In this document: piece after piece, positions 38,119 through 48,492 of the stretch
Layout: each line of letters starts with the position of its first letter
How positions within the stretch are numbered: position 1 is the first letter of the stretch
DNA from: Prevotella sp.
Lineage (GTDB): Bacteria > Bacteroidota > Bacteroidia > Bacteroidales > Bacteroidaceae
Reading direction: 5' to 3'
Assembly: GCA_021204905.1 (NCBI GenBank)
Contig: JAJPYN010000019.1
Location: 124,001-188,000, forward strand
DNA length: 64,000 nucleotides
The notes under the pieces: generated by a model
The model's database searches: none
What the model was told of the DNA's origin: nothing
Seen by the model: the letters and a program-made list of their open reading frames with translations, nothing else
Translations under genes and position numbers: made by a program

Positions 38119-38706
38119 ATGGTTGCGGACAGCTACACGACAATAAAAGGCAGTGCGGAGGGATACTTCACTGACAAGCGGAGCCGTTTCTACGCTTTTG
38201 CGCACCACGTCGGGACGGCTGACGAAGTGAAGGTTCTGCTGGCGGAATACCGCAGGAAATACCACGACGCGCGGCACGTCTGCTGGGCGTACAGGCTCGG
38301 TCCCGACGGCGCGGAATACCGCTACAACGACGACGGAGAGCCGTCCTCAACCGCCGGCAAACCCATCTACGGACAACTCGTGAGCCGTAATCTGACCGAC
38401 ATAGCAGTGTTCGTGGTTCGCTATTACGGCGGCATCAACCTCGGCACAAGCGGCCTGATCATCGCCTATCGCGAGGCTGCGGCGGACGCGCTCGCCAAGG
38501 CGCAAACGGAAGAGTGCTTCGTCGAGACAACGACAGATTACACTTTCCCCTACCCCGCCCTCGACCGCGTGATGAGGGTCGTTCGCGACACCGGCGCGCG
38601 GATCGTTTCGCAGAATTACGACACCACCTGCAGCGTGCGCTTGGCCATACGCAGCAGCAAAGCCTCACTTTTGAAGAAAAAGTTGGACGACATCGCTTTC
38701 AGTTAA
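38119..38706 (+). CDS. YigZ/IMPACT family protein
   Basis: CWAYRLGPDGAEYRYNDDGEPSSTAGKPIYGQL...VVRYYGGINLGTSGLI. Confidence 0.93.
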   Translation: MVADSYTTIKGSAEGYFTDKRSRFYAFAHHVGTADEVKVLLAEYRRKYHDARHVCWAYRLGPDGAEYRYNDDGEPSSTAGKPIYGQLVSRNLTDIAVFVVRYYGGINLGTSGLIIAYREAAADALAKAQTEECFVETTTDYTFPYPALDRVMRVVRDTGARIVSQNYDTTCSVRLAIRSSKASLLKKKLDDIAFS

Positions 38707-38727
38707 CTACTTAGTTTTCAATCATTT

Positions 38728-39552
38728 ATGAAAATCATCGCCGACAGCGGCAGTACAAAAACCGAGTGGCTCGTGGCCGACGGCAACAAACCTGTCGAGC
38801 GGTTCGTTACGAGCGGTCTCAACCCGTTGGTACTCGGCATCGACAGCTTCCGCGAGAGCCTGCGCAACGAGCTGCTGCCGCGCCTGTGGGGGTACGCGAT
38901 AACGCAGGTCGAGTTCTACGGCGCGGGGTGCACGCCCGAGATGGAGGCGGAGGTCAGCAAGGTTTTCACCGACCTGCTCGGCGCAACAGACATCATCGTC
39001 AAGAGCGACCTCATCGGTGCGTGCCGCGCTTTGTGCAAAGGGCAAGAGGGCATCGTCGCCATCTTAGGCACAGGTTCGAATTCGTGCCTCTTCGACGGCG
39101 AGAAAATCGTCAGTCAGACGCCCTCGCTCGGGTATATTCTCGGCGACGAAGGGTCGGGTGCGGCGCTCGGACGACTGTTCCTTAACGCGCTCTACAAAGG
39201 CCGTCTGCCAGCACATATCGGCGAGGCGTTCAGGAATGCGACGGGCCTTGCGCAGAGCGACATCATCCTCCGCATCTACCGCCAGCCGCGCGCCAACACC
39301 TTTCTCGCCTCGTTCGCGCCGTTCTTGAAACAATGGTGCGGCGAAAGGGCGGTAAGGGACCTCATCGTGTCGAACTTCCGTGATTTCTTCCGCGTGAACA
39401 TCCGCCCCTACCGCCGGCCGGACCTGCCCGTGGGCTGCGTGGGAAGCATCGCCCTGCATTTCTCGCCAATGCTCCGCGAGGCCGCACAGCGCGAGGGATA
39501 TGCCGTCGGCGACATCGTCTCTTCGCCCCTCTATTCGCTGCTCGCGCCTTAA
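38728..39552 (+). CDS. BadF/BadG-type ATPase (N-acetylglucosamine kinase-like)
   Basis: MKIIADSGSTKTEWLVADG; GIVAILGTGSNSCLFDG; LGYILGDEGSGAALGRLFL. Confidence 0.9.
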   Translation: MKIIADSGSTKTEWLVADGNKPVERFVTSGLNPLVLGIDSFRESLRNELLPRLWGYAITQVEFYGAGCTPEMEAEVSKVFTDLLGATDIIVKSDLIGACRALCKGQEGIVAILGTGSNSCLFDGEKIVSQTPSLGYILGDEGSGAALGRLFLNALYKGRLPAHIGEAFRNATGLAQSDIILRIYRQPRANTFLASFAPFLKQWCGERAVRDLIVSNFRDFFRVNIRPYRRPDLPVGCVGSIALHFSPMLREAAQREGYAVGDIVSSPLYSLLAP

Positions 39553-39577
39553 AACAAAGGACTTTGCCGGCGTTTTA

Positions 39578-39608
39578 TTTGACTTTTAGCGGCGTTTTTT
39601 TAACTTTG
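39578..39608 (+). promoter_or_regulatory. Putative promoter of hflX
   Basis: TTTG (39578-39581), 19 nt, TAACTTTG (39601-39608). Confidence 0.65.
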
Positions 39609-39619
39609 CCAAAGCGTTT

Positions 39620-40903
39620 ATGAAAGAGTTTGTTACAAGCGAAAGGGCGGAGACGGCAATCCTCGTGGGGCTGGTTACGCCGGAGCAGGACGAGGCGAAG
39701 ACGAAGGAATACCTCGACGAACTGGAGTTCCTTGCCGAGACGGCGGGCGTGCGCGTGTTGTGCCGCTTCACGCAGAAAATCGCATCGCCCAACAGCACCA
39801 CCTACGTAGGGCGCGGCAAGCTCGACGAGATAAAGGAATATATCCGCTCATCATTAGATAAGGCTAAGGACGGCATTCTGAAACCTAACGGCGAAGAATA
39901 TGAAGCGCCCGACATGGCAATCTTCGACGACGAACTTTCGCCCCGACAGCTGCGCGTCATCGAGGCGGAACTCAACATAAAAATCCTCGACCGCACAAGT
40001 CTCATCCTCGATATATTTGCTATGCGCGCCCGCACGGCAGAGGCCAAGACGCAGGTGGAACTGGCTCAAAACCGCTATATGCTGCCCCGTCTGAGACGTC
40101 TGTGGACACATCTCGAGCGACAGGCGGGCGGCTCCGGCGGAGGAGGCGGCAAAGGTACGGTAGGTCTGCGCGGACCGGGCGAGACGCAGCTCGAGATGGA
40201 CCGCCGCATACTCACGCAGCGCATAGCCCTTTTGAAAGAACGTCTCGTAGAGATAGACAAGCAGAAGACGACGCAGCGAAAGAACCGCGGACGGCTCATA
40301 CGCGTGGCATTAGTAGGTTACACAAACGTCGGGAAATCAACGATAATGAACCTTCTTGCCAAGACGGAGGTATTTGCCGAGAACAAACTCTTTGCCACGC
40401 TCGACACCACAGTGCGCAAGGTGGTGGTCGACAACCTGCCTTTCCTGCTCGCCGACACCGTGGGCTTCATCCGCAAACTGCCCGCCGACCTCGTCGATTC
40501 CTTCAAGTCGACGCTCGACGAGACACGCGAAGCCGACCTGTTAGTGCATATCGTGGACATCTCCCACCCCGATTTTGAAGAGCAGATGACCGTCGTCAGC
40601 CGCACGCTGAAAGAGCTGGGCTGTGCCGACAAGCCGCAGATGACCGTGTTCAACAAGATAGACAACTACCGCTGGACGGCGAAAGAGAGCGACGACCTCA
40701 CACCGGTGAAGAAAGACGAGATACCCCTCGACGAGCTGAAACGCACGTGGCTGGCACGCCTTAACGACGACTGCATCTTCATCTCCGCCACGCAACGAGA
40801 GAACATCGAAGAGTTCCGGACGATGCTCTACCGCCGCGTGCGCGAGCTGCACGTGGAGAAATACCCCCACAACGACTTCCTTTATCCCATTCCCGAAGAT
40901 TAA
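39620..40903 (+). CDS. hflX: GTPase HflX
   Basis: GSGGGGGKGTVGLRGPGETQLEMDRR; VALVGYTNVGKSTIMN; DTVGFIRKLP. Confidence 0.96.
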   Translation: MKEFVTSERAETAILVGLVTPEQDEAKTKEYLDELEFLAETAGVRVLCRFTQKIASPNSTTYVGRGKLDEIKEYIRSSLDKAKDGILKPNGEEYEAPDMAIFDDELSPRQLRVIEAELNIKILDRTSLILDIFAMRARTAEAKTQVELAQNRYMLPRLRRLWTHLERQAGGSGGGGGKGTVGLRGPGETQLEMDRRILTQRIALLKERLVEIDKQKTTQRKNRGRLIRVALVGYTNVGKSTIMNLLAKTEVFAENKLFATLDTTVRKVVVDNLPFLLADTVGFIRKLPADLVDSFKSTLDETREADLLVHIVDISHPDFEEQMTVVSRTLKELGCADKPQMTVFNKIDNYRWTAKESDDLTPVKKDEIPLDELKRTWLARLNDDCIFISATQRENIEEFRTMLYRRVRELHVEKYPHNDFLYPIPED

Positions 40904-40915
40904 CTTTACCACGAT

Positions 40916-42757
40916 ATGCGACTACTTACCGACAGGGAAATCACCACGCTGAAAGCGCAGGGTTGCACGGCGGAGGACTGGACCGCCATCAGTGTGAGCG
41001 AGGAATTCACGCCCGACTACATCCGCGCTGTCGACTTCTTCGGCGAGATACAATTGGGCGTCTTCGAGAAAAGCATCGAAGTAGGCAGCGGTTTTTCGAA
41101 GCACTCGGGCATCTCGCACGCCACCCTGCGCAACGTCATCATCGGCGACAACTGCCTCATAGAGCACATCGGCTGCTACATCAACAACTATCGCATCGGC
41201 GACGACTGCCTCATCTCCAACGCGGCAACCGTCGAGACCACCGAAGGCGCAACGTTCGGCGAAGGCACAATAATATCCGTACTCAACGAGGCCGGTAACG
41301 GTAACATCCTCATTTACAGCGGATTAACCTCGCAGATGGCAAGTATGATGGTGAAATACGAGTGCGACCGGGAGTTCACCTCCAAACTAAGGCAACTCAT
41401 TCGTGCCGAGATAGAACCTGCAAGCGCGGGCGGGGTAATCGGCAACCGCTGCCGCATAGTAAACACGCAGAACATCGTCAACTGCATCATCAGCGACGAC
41501 TGCGAGATCGACGGTGCGTGCCGCCTGTCCGACTGCTCCCTGCGCAGCCTGCCCGATGCGCCTGTCTACATCGGCTCCGGCGTGATTTGCGAGAATTCGA
41601 TCATCCTCGACGGCACAAGCATCCTTAATTCCGCCAAGTTAGAAAACTGCTTCGTCGGCGAGGCGTGCCTTATAAAAAACGGGTTCACGGCGGAGAACTG
41701 CGTGTTCTTCGCCAACGGCGACATGGCCAACGGCGAGGCCTGCGCGGCGTTCTGCGGACCGTTCACCACCTCGCACCATAAGAGCACGCTGCTCATCTCC
41801 ACAGCCACATCGTTCTTTAACGCCGGCTCGGGAACAAACTTCTCCAACCACGCCTACAAGATGGGGCCCGTCCACCACGGCACCCTCGAGCGCGGCGCGA
41901 AAACAGCCAGCTCGACGCATATCCTCCTGCCCGCGCAGATCGGTCTGTTCTCCGTGTGCTTCGGCAAAATTTACAACCACCCCGACACGCGGCGCCTGCC
42001 CTTCTCCTACATCTTCGGCACAGGCAACGGCTGTACCGTCATCCCGGGCAGAAACATCATCTCCGCCGGCCTCTTCCGCGACATCCGCAAGTGGCCCAAG
42101 CGCGACAAACGCACAGCCGCCGGACGCTGCTCCATAGTTAATTTCGACCCTCTGCCGCCGCTCGCCATAAGCCGCATCATCGCAGCCAAACGCACGCTCG
42201 AGGACCTGCAACGCTCCGCCGCCGAGCAACTGCCTGCTTACGAATTTCAAAACTGCGTAATAAAGGCCTCGTCGCTCCGCAAGGGCATTGAATACTACGA
42301 CCTTGCGCTTAAAATATTCTTCGGGAAAGCAATCGAAAACCTCGACTTAACGCCGCTTGAAGGCAGCATAGGCGACGGCGAATGGAGCGACCTCGGCGGA
42401 ATGCTCCTGCCCCTAAGGGAAGAGCTGCGCATTGTGGACGAGGTGAAAAACGAAACGATAACATCGGCCTCGGAAATCCTCGAACGCTTTAAAACAATCC
42501 ACGCAAATTACGCCGAATACCGCCGCGCATGGAGCTTGCGCCTTCTTTGCGAGTATTTCGGTGTCAGCGAAATCACTGAGGAACTTGCAGTAAAGATTCG
42601 TGAGGATTACCTCGAAGCCCGCCGCACGTGGATAAACGAGATCCGCCGCGACGCCCTCCGCGAGTTTGACCTCGGCGATGTGCCCGACGACACCCTGAGC
42701 GCCTTCCTTAGCACCCTCGACCAAGCCCTCCCCGGCGACGCGAAACAAGATATTTAA
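40916..42757 (+). CDS. DUF4954 family protein (left-handed beta-helix/hexapeptide-like)
   Basis: 613 aa; repeated hexapeptide-like NVIIGDNCLIEHIGCYINNYRIGDDCLISNAATVETTEG; family from memory. Confidence 0.8.
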   Translation: MRLLTDREITTLKAQGCTAEDWTAISVSEEFTPDYIRAVDFFGEIQLGVFEKSIEVGSGFSKHSGISHATLRNVIIGDNCLIEHIGCYINNYRIGDDCLISNAATVETTEGATFGEGTIISVLNEAGNGNILIYSGLTSQMASMMVKYECDREFTSKLRQLIRAEIEPASAGGVIGNRCRIVNTQNIVNCIISDDCEIDGACRLSDCSLRSLPDAPVYIGSGVICENSIILDGTSILNSAKLENCFVGEACLIKNGFTAENCVFFANGDMANGEACAAFCGPFTTSHHKSTLLISTATSFFNAGSGTNFSNHAYKMGPVHHGTLERGAKTASSTHILLPAQIGLFSVCFGKIYNHPDTRRLPFSYIFGTGNGCTVIPGRNIISAGLFRDIRKWPKRDKRTAAGRCSIVNFDPLPPLAISRIIAAKRTLEDLQRSAAEQLPAYEFQNCVIKASSLRKGIEYYDLALKIFFGKAIENLDLTPLEGSIGDGEWSDLGGMLLPLREELRIVDEVKNETITSASEILERFKTIHANYAEYRRAWSLRLLCEYFGVSEITEELAVKIREDYLEARRTWINEIRRDALREFDLGDVPDDTLSAFLSTLDQALPGDAKQDI

Positions 42758-42776
42758 CCCGCCAAAACATTCAATT

Positions 42777-43244
42777 ATGACTAACGAAAACCTGATGCGG
42801 GAGGCCATCCGTCTCTCCGAAGAGAACGTCAGCAACGGCGGCGGACCGTTCGGCGCAGTCATCGCCAAAGACGGCAAAATTGTCGCTACGGGCGCGAACC
42901 GCGTAACCGCCGAGAACGACCCCACCGCCCACGCGGAAGTGAACGCCATACGCGCCGCGGCAAAGAAGCTCGGCACGTTCGACCTCAGCGGCTGCATCAT
43001 ATTCTCCTCCTGCGAGCCTTGCCCGATGTGTCTCGGCGCAATCTACTGGGCGAAAATCAGCCGGCTCTTCTTCGGCAATAATAAAGCCGACGCGGATGCC
43101 ATCGGGTTCGGCGACGCGTTCATCTACGACGAGCTTGCCCGCCCTTTAAATAAAAGAAAACTAACCGCCGAGACACTCCTTGCCGACGAGGCGAAAAAGG
43201 CGTTCCGCATGTGGGCGGACAAGGACGATAAAACGCCCTATTAA
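42777..43244 (+). CDS. Nucleoside (guanine-type) deaminase
   Basis: PTAHAEVNAIRAA ... SSCEPCPMCLGAIYWAKI (HAE and PCxxC zinc motifs). Confidence 0.94.
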   Translation: MTNENLMREAIRLSEENVSNGGGPFGAVIAKDGKIVATGANRVTAENDPTAHAEVNAIRAAAKKLGTFDLSGCIIFSSCEPCPMCLGAIYWAKISRLFFGNNKADADAIGFGDAFIYDELARPLNKRKLTAETLLADEAKKAFRMWADKDDKTPY

Positions 43245-43250
43245 CCCGCC

Positions 43251-45374
43251 CTACTTCACGCCGTTATCATCATCCCTGTTGTAGAGCTTGCGGCTGCCGG
43301 CATTATATTTGCGCCCATAGCTGAACTTGTAGGCGAGGCTGAAATAAATCATATTGCCGTTGTTTTTGATGTAAGTATGACCGACGCTTTTGTAATATTG
43401 GCTCAGGCACTCGTCATAATAATCGTAGCCCTTCGCATAGCCGAGCAAAAGCACGCCGAGCCCCGCCTCAAAGCCCTTATATTTATACGAAGCAGCGAGC
43501 GTGGAAGTGTTTTCGCCGCCATCAATATCCTCGCCCCAAAGCGACCTGTCCGCCGTTCCGAAAGCGTAACCGACATCCCAGTTGCCCAGCATCAGCTCAG
43601 CCGAGCAACCCCATTGCCAGTAGTTATAGGTATGCAGGTAGTTGTTGCCGTGGCTTCTGAACGTTGAGAAAGAGCCGTAGGCTTTCAGGTCAAGGATGTC
43701 TTTTATTGCGTGGAACGTGAAATCCAATTCCTGGTAGCTTTGCAAGAAGTTCTTCTGATTCTCTGACTTTGTTATAATCATATAAGAGCCGTCGTCCTGC
43801 AGTTCCGGATATATCGACGAAGCAATAGGGCGCGAGGAGTAGCTGAGCGAGCCGTAATAGTTCAGGGAGAATGTCTCTGTATCCCAATCGAACGACAGCG
43901 AATTCTTGTTCTGCCACCATGGCTTGAGGTACGGGTTGCCGTCGCTGGCTGTGAGGTCGTCTTCTTGCTGTCTAACGTCACTAAGGTCAGACAGAGAAGG
44001 TGTTATTTCAGATAGTCTGCTCGACAATCTTATAGATGTGTTTTTGGAAGGACTGTATTTCAGAGATAGCTGCGGGCGGAAAGTCCATTTGTTGAAACCG
44101 ATATCTTCCTGGTAAACCCTGTTGTAACTTGCCCCGACACCCAGCGAATAATTAAGTTTCCACAGAGAGCCTTGCAGCCCCGTGAAGAAATATAGTTTTT
44201 GGGAATTGAGCACGGCATCGGTGTTCACGTTTCCTGTATAGTCGTTGTTGGTATGACTTATGGTATATTCGGCTCCTGCAGACAGCACTTCCTTTTTCAT
44301 TGTCTTTGAATAGATGGCTTCTGTGATAAGCGAATATTTCTTACCGTCGGTGGTGTAACTGTAATCGTTGAGCGGGGCGCTCTGCATCGACTGTTCTGCC
44401 GATTGGTCATAGAGATAGTCCTTCATCAGATAAGCGTAGTCTGTGCCGATATATGTTCCCACAGCATTCAGGGCGATGTTCTGGTTGTGGGGCATATTGA
44501 GCGAATAGTAGATGTCGATTGCCGGCGTTTGTGTTCCGTCTTTTATTATGTTGAACAAGTAGAGGTCGGGTTGTCCCGTCTCCTCAACTATTTTGTTAAC
44601 GCCGCGTTTCGGAGAGTTGTAGTTGTTGAACTTAAAAGCTATGTTCAACGTGTATTTGTCGGGCTCGGCAAGGTTGTATGATATTTGTAAGTCGTTTGTG
44701 GCGTACATGAAAGGGGTGTTCAGACCGATATAGTTCTTGTCGTGTACCGTGCCGTCAGGGAAATTATATGTGGTGTAGCTGCTGTACCGCCGCTTGTCGT
44801 ATTCACGGTAAGAGAAGTCGTAATTGATACTGAACTCCGACTTTTTATAGTTGAACTTGAAATAAGCGTCGGTGTTGTTGAAGCCTGTGGCGAATGCCTG
44901 ATCGGTGCTTGCGCCGCCCGCACAACCGGAATATCTGCGCCTGACGACATAATTGATAACTGCGGCGAGGTTGTCGTCGGAATAGCGCACGCCGGGGTTG
45001 TCGATATATTCCACCCTTATCACCTCATCGGGCAGAAGGGATATGATGTCTTGCAACTCCGCCTTTATGTCGTTGATACGTATCTGCACGTCGCCGCCAC
45101 GTGTAGAACTGATTTTCCTCTCGGCAACGTTCACCTTGATACCGTTTAGAGACAGCTTGTCCAACAGGTCGTAACCGTTTGACGAGTGTTTCACTATCGT
45201 CTTTGAGGGAATGTACAGTTGGCGGTCAACCTTGTTGATTATTCTTACGCCGTTGACAGTTATCTCGTTGAGTATCAGTGTTGTATCAAGTGCCAAGCTG
45301 TCGGTTTGCGCCGGCGAAGAAGTGTAAACGGCAACGAGAACCGACATTAAAATTATCGCCTTTCTCATAATCAT
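43251..45374 (-). CDS. TonB-dependent-receptor-like outer membrane beta-barrel protein
   Basis: Signal peptide; plug-like [55 protein letters not shown]; barrel-like remainder. Confidence 0.85.
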   Translation of the reverse strand: MIMRKAIILMSVLVAVYTSSPAQTDSLALDTTLILNEITVNGVRIINKVDRQLYIPSKTIVKHSSNGYDLLDKLSLNGIKVNVAERKISSTRGGDVQIRINDIKAELQDIISLLPDEVIRVEYIDNPGVRYSDDNLAAVINYVVRRRYSGCAGGASTDQAFATGFNNTDAYFKFNYKKSEFSINYDFSYREYDKRRYSSYTTYNFPDGTVHDKNYIGLNTPFMYATNDLQISYNLAEPDKYTLNIAFKFNNYNSPKRGVNKIVEETGQPDLYLFNIIKDGTQTPAIDIYYSLNMPHNQNIALNAVGTYIGTDYAYLMKDYLYDQSAEQSMQSAPLNDYSYTTDGKKYSLITEAIYSKTMKKEVLSAGAEYTISHTNNDYTGNVNTDAVLNSQKLYFFTGLQGSLWKLNYSLGVGASYNRVYQEDIGFNKWTFRPQLSLKYSPSKNTSIRLSSRLSEITPSLSDLSDVRQQEDDLTASDGNPYLKPWWQNKNSLSFDWDTETFSLNYYGSLSYSSRPIASSIYPELQDDGSYMIITKSENQKNFLQSYQELDFTFHAIKDILDLKAYGSFSTFRSHGNNYLHTYNYWQWGCSAELMLGNWDVGYAFGTADRSLWGEDIDGGENTSTLAASYKYKGFEAGLGVLLLGYAKGYDYYDECLSQYYKSVGHTYIKNNGNMIYFSLAYKFSYGRKYNAGSRKLYNRDDDNGVK

Positions 45375-45397
45375 TACGCGAATTTACGAAAAAACAG

Positions 45398-45405
45398 TAT
45401 CTTTG
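45398..45405 (+). promoter_or_regulatory. Putative -7 element upstream of fumarase
   Basis: TATCTTTG; no clear -33. Confidence 0.5.
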
Positions 45406-45442
45406 CAAAGGAAACACATTAAAAACAATCAAACTATTAGTT

Positions 45443-47074
45443 ATGAGTACTCAAAACCAAACCCCCGCCTTTCATTATGCCCCGATGTTCCAGTTGGGCG
45501 AAGATACTACCGAATACCGCCTTATTTCCAAGGCCGGCGTGTCGCTCTCGGAGTTTGAGGGCGTGCCGGTTCTGAAAGTAGCTCCCTCCGCGCTCGAGTT
45601 GCTCTCCTCTCAGGCTTTCCACGACGTGAATTTTATGCTCCGCCGCGCTCACAACCTTCAGGTGGCAGCTATACTGAAAGACCCCGAAGCGTCTGAAAAC
45701 GACAAGTATGTAGCGCTCACGATGCTGAGGAATGCAGAGGTGGCGTGCAAGGGCAAGCTGCCTTTCTGCCAAGACACGGGCACGGCAATCATCCACGCGG
45801 AGAAGGGTCAGCAGGTGTGGACGGGCTATGACGACGAGGAGCCGTTGGCAAAGGGCGTGTACGACACCTATACCGCCGACAACCTGCGCTATTCGCAGAA
45901 CGCGCCGCTGACGATGTACGACGAGGTGAACACCCGTTGCAACCTCCCCGCACAGATAGACATCGAAGCCGTGCAGGGTATGGAATACCGCTTCCTCTGC
46001 GTGGTCAAGGGCGGCGGCTCGGCAAACAAGACCTACCTCTATCAAGAGACCAAGGCACGCATACAGAACCCCGGCACGCTCATCCCCTTCCTTGTGGAGA
46101 AGATGAAGAGTCTCGGCACCGCCGCCTGCCCGCCCTACCACATCGCCTTCGTCATCGGCGGCACCTCGGCAGAGAAGAACCTGCTCACCGTGAAACTCGC
46201 CTCGACAAAGTTCTATGACTCTCTGCCGACGACGGGCGACACTACGGGACGGGCGTTCCGCGACACCGATTTAGAGCGTCAACTCCTCGAAGAAGCCCGC
46301 AAGATAGGCTTCGGAGCACAGTTCGGAGGTAAGGCGTTTGCACACGACATCCGCGTCGTCCGTCTGCCCCGCCACGGCGCATCGTGTCCCATAGGCTTGG
46401 GCGTATCGTGCTCCGCCGACCGTAATATCAAGGCGAAAATCGACAAGGACGGCGTATGGATAGAGAAGATGGACGACTCTCCCTACGAGCTCATCCCCGA
46501 AGACCTGCGGCGTGCCGGAGAGGGAGATGCCGTGAAGATCAATCTCGACCAACCGATAAGCGAGGTATGCCGTGTTCTTTCGAAATACCCCGTCGCAACA
46601 CGCGTAAGTCTCAACGGGACAATCATCGTAGCACGCGATATTGCCCACGCGAAGATCAAGGCGCGTCTCGATGCAGGAGAGGGTATGCCGCAGTATTTTA
46701 AGGACCATCCCGTGCTCTATGCAGGTCCGGCAAAGACACCGGCGGGGATGCCCTGCGGCTCGATGGGACCCACCACCGCCAACCGTATGGACCCCTACAC
46801 CGACGAGTTCCAAGCCGCAGGAGGCTCGCTTGTGATGATAGCTAAAGGCAACCGCACACAAGCCGTAACCGACGCCTGCCGCAAGCACGGAGGCTTCTAT
46901 CTCGGCTCAATCGGCGGACCCGCAGCACTCCTGTCCTCTGAGAACATCAAGAGCATCGAGTGCGTCGAATACCCCGAACTGGGCATGGAGGCGATATGGA
47001 AGATCCGCGTAGAGGACTTCCCCGCGTTCATCCTCGTAGACGATAAGGGCAACGATTTCTTCAAACAGTTTTAA
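45443..47074 (+). CDS. Class I fumarate hydratase
   Basis: 543 aa; [59 protein letters not shown]. Confidence 0.95.
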   Translation: MSTQNQTPAFHYAPMFQLGEDTTEYRLISKAGVSLSEFEGVPVLKVAPSALELLSSQAFHDVNFMLRRAHNLQVAAILKDPEASENDKYVALTMLRNAEVACKGKLPFCQDTGTAIIHAEKGQQVWTGYDDEEPLAKGVYDTYTADNLRYSQNAPLTMYDEVNTRCNLPAQIDIEAVQGMEYRFLCVVKGGGSANKTYLYQETKARIQNPGTLIPFLVEKMKSLGTAACPPYHIAFVIGGTSAEKNLLTVKLASTKFYDSLPTTGDTTGRAFRDTDLERQLLEEARKIGFGAQFGGKAFAHDIRVVRLPRHGASCPIGLGVSCSADRNIKAKIDKDGVWIEKMDDSPYELIPEDLRRAGEGDAVKINLDQPISEVCRVLSKYPVATRVSLNGTIIVARDIAHAKIKARLDAGEGMPQYFKDHPVLYAGPAKTPAGMPCGSMGPTTANRMDPYTDEFQAAGGSLVMIAKGNRTQAVTDACRKHGGFYLGSIGGPAALLSSENIKSIECVEYPELGMEAIWKIRVEDFPAFILVDDKGNDFFKQF

Positions 47075-47108
47075 ATACAATAAGGATAAAGCAATTATCG
47101 TGCAAACG

Positions 47109-47139
47109 TTTGGAGAAAAATAAATTATTATTACCTTTG
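47109..47139 (+). promoter_or_regulatory. Putative promoter of tRNA-Lys
   Basis: TTTG (47109-47112), 19 nt, TACCTTTG (47132-47139). Confidence 0.7.
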
Positions 47140-47179
47140 CACTCGCTTTGCAAAAAAGCAGACGCAATTTTATTAGGTA

Positions 47180-47252
47180 GATCCGCTAGCTCAGTTGGTA
47201 GAGCACAACACTTTTAATGTTGGGGTCTTGGGTTCGAGCCCCAAGCGGATCA
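47180..47252 (+). tRNA. tRNA-Lys (TTT)
   Basis: GATCCGC/GCGGATC acceptor; anticodon arm CAACA-CTTTTAA-TGTTG; T-arm TTGGG-TTCGAGC-CCCAA. Confidence 0.97.
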
Positions 47253-47263
47253 CCGGACGAAGG

Positions 47264-47298
47264 CTTTCTTTATTGAGAGCCTTTTTCTTTTTTTGCGC
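47264..47298 (+). terminator. Rho-independent terminator after tRNA-Lys
   Basis: AAGGCT TTCTTTATTGAG AGCCTT TTTCTTTTTTT. Confidence 0.75.
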
Positions 47299-47718
47299 CC
47301 CGCGCGCTGTTTGCTGCCGGCATTGATTTTCGCGCCCTTTTATTTGCATAATCCTCGCCGTTCCACTACTTTTGCCGTCGCATTCGGCCTCGCGCCTTGT
47401 GCAAGACATATTGGCAAAAGCGCATTTTCGCTTTATTCTGACTGTGTGAAATCGGACACTTCACAAAAGTATAGGTTCAGAGTATCGAGACAAAATGCCT
47501 TCCTTGGTTTTGTATTCGTGTATTTATTCATGGAATACATCCGAGTGAGGTTGTTTCGATTACCTTGTTTAATTCATTAGGGGAAGTCCAAGCCCAACGT
47601 TCAATAGATGAGGCAGAATGTTGACCTCACTTTTCTTTTATGCCTTAACCAAAACAAGTAAAACTATTTCCGCTTCTGCGGGGTCTCAGGAGCAACAAAT
47701 TAAAAACTATCAATTTTT

Positions 47719-48213
47719 ATGAAGAAAATTTTAATGTTAATTGAAATTGTTGCTTGTTCTTCGGTCGCTGTGGCGCAGGAGAAGAAAGAAGTTACGATTA
47801 AGGCGGGGACGATAGTTCCTTTGGAAGCCGTTAATGCAGTAAGGGCTTCAAAGGTGCATGTCGGGCAGTCTGTTGATTTTCGTGTTACGAGGGATGTACT
47901 CGTCGACGGAGAGGTTGCCATACCGAGCGGCACTTTGGCGAAAGGCACGGTATACGAAGCTCAATGCAATTCGTGGTGGGGAACGAAAGGTCGGCTTGGT
48001 ATCAAACTGCGCAACCTTACCACTGCCAACGGCGAAGTGCTTTATCTCACCGGTTCCGACGTTAACATCACCGGTAAAAATCGCACGCCGTTATCGGTTG
48101 TAACATTTATTTTCGTGTGGCCTTGCTGCTTCATCCACGGCTCGAGAGCAGAAATGCCGGTCGGCTATGAGGTTGATGCGGAATTAGCAAGCACGGCGAC
48201 AGTAACACTCTGA
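47719..48213 (+). CDS. Secreted hypothetical protein
   Basis: Signal peptide MKKILMLIEIVACSSVAVAQ; KEVTIKAGTIVPLEAVNAVRASKVHVGQSVDFRVTRDVLVDGEVAIPSGTLAKGTV. Confidence 0.75.
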   Translation: MKKILMLIEIVACSSVAVAQEKKEVTIKAGTIVPLEAVNAVRASKVHVGQSVDFRVTRDVLVDGEVAIPSGTLAKGTVYEAQCNSWWGTKGRLGIKLRNLTTANGEVLYLTGSDVNITGKNRTPLSVVTFIFVWPCCFIHGSRAEMPVGYEVDAELASTATVTL

Positions 48214-48364
48214 AATTCAATAAATTACCTTTTCGATTTTGAAACAACAAGTAGGTGATTTAAACTGCACGGCAACCAAATATGCGCATCTCATATCGGG
48301 GTGCGCATACTTTTTTATTCAGTGTTTATCGTGCAAATGAGGGAAAAACATCGGCTATCAGACA

Positions 48365-48405
48365 CGAAAAAGAGACGCTGCAACGTGAATTAAGCTGCGG
48401 CGTCT
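48365..48405 (-). terminator. Rho-independent terminator downstream of the EF-G paralog
   Basis: Reverse strand: GAGACGCCGCA gcttaattcacgt TGCAGCGTCTC TTTTTCG; 11-bp stem. Confidence 0.8.
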
Positions 48406-48492
48406 CCAATGGATTTTGTATGTTGCGTACCTGCCGGCACACCTAATAAGTCATCATTTATTAGAACGCGTCGGGGTTCGGCACGGCAATAC

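Noticed and set aside
47191-47409. 72-aa minus ORF ending ..RLGLEPKTPTLKVLCSTN
   Set aside because: Well-known type of spurious translation antisense to a tRNA gene (here tRNA-Lys).
47180-48213. Integrated mobile element at tRNA-Lys
   Set aside because: No integrase, relaxase or duplicated tRNA 3' end seen; only an AT-rich stretch.
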